Assembly (NCBI GenBank): GCA_009773205.1
Contig: WPAE01000008.1
Location: 95,027 to 159,026, forward strand
DNA length: 64,000 nt
Direction: 5' to 3'
From: Ignavibacteria bacterium
Lineage (GTDB): Bacteria; Bacteroidota; Ignavibacteria; Ignavibacteriales; Melioribacteraceae
The notes under the pieces are model-generated. The model worked only from the letters and a program-made list of their open reading frames with translations, was not told the DNA's origin and made no database searches. Made by a program: the position numbers and the translations under genes. Positions 63,881 to 64,000 of this stretch are shown piece after piece (within the stretch, counting starts at the first letter, position 1; each line of letters starts with the position of its first letter).

Positions 63881-64000
63881 AATCCGCCACCCCGCTGTAA
63901 CCAATGCTGTCAACTTAAGGTAGGGAAGGAAGATTTGAAAAAGTGATTCAAAATGGAATTTAAAATTCAGCAAAGTTGTTATAAAGAGAAAATTTGAGTT

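Noticed and set aside
63881..64000. Start of another nuo gene at the right edge
   Set aside because: No long open frame or NuoH-like membrane start in the last 120 bases.

Overview
The window looks like chromosome from a low-GC, Gram-negative member of the Ignavibacteria/Bacteroidota-Chlorobi branch. Three secreted proteins end in a type IX secretion (T9SS) type A sorting domain with the NYPNPFNP signature usual in Ignavibacteria. The window also holds a Ccm (System I) cytochrome c maturation cluster, ThyX, a NuoG-type complex I subunit and many T9SS/FCB-type accessory proteins. GTG and TTG starts are common and many genes have clear AGGAG-type ribosome sites. No rRNA, tRNA, CRISPR array or intact transposase was seen.

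Layout. 0-6.4 kb: tail of a T9SS cargo protein, an LTA-synthase-like sulfatase-fold membrane protein, and an RsbW-like ATPase, Sel1-repeat protein and SpoIIE-type phosphatase. 7-10.7 kb: ccmC-ccmD-ccmE-ccmF, with a CxxxY-type CcmE. 11-15.9 kb: a 1599-residue surface protein that starts with a probable internal thioester domain and ends with a T9SS signal. 16-21 kb: accessory region with palindromic repeats, a HIRAN protein, a decayed type I restriction locus (HsdM remnant, HsdS), a Bro-N remnant, a beta-barrel protein and an AlkD-like protein. 21-25 kb: secreted CE15-type glucuronoyl esterase, a methyltransferase and a HEPN/MNT pair. 25.9-28.4 kb: Tat-exported DUF362 protein plus a NapH/NapG-like polyferredoxin. 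28.6-35 kb: PAS/GAF histidine kinase, response regulator and hybrid kinase.

35-51 kb is mainly housekeeping: YtxH and DUF948-like proteins, an EF-G paralogue, HIT protein, glycerate kinase, thyX-dfrA-mutL, a methylmalonyl-CoA mutase catalytic subunit, a UbiA-family prenyltransferase, CorC, rhodanese, tgt-yajC, a ureohydrolase-fold protein lacking metal ligands, and NfeD. 51.8-64 kb: alkaline phosphatase and ilvE on the minus strand, Usp plus an antiporter-EIIA fusion, an MlaE permease, a broken MazEF-like pair, an AlaA-like aminotransferase, intact VapBC, a C_GCAxxG_C_C protein, an M16 peptidase and nuoG.

Two themes stand out. First, several families of roughly 100-300 bp inverted-repeat elements fill the intergenic gaps and share CTCTAAAAA-type ends. 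Second, many reading frames are broken: YtxH, the EF-G paralogue and YajC each lack an internal out-of-frame block estimated at roughly 90-130 bp, and the HsdM, Bro-N, MazE and MazF loci carry truncations, frameshifts or stops. The first three look more like assembly problems or recent deletions than slow decay. All calls rest on reading the sequence and recalling family motifs; no database search was run.
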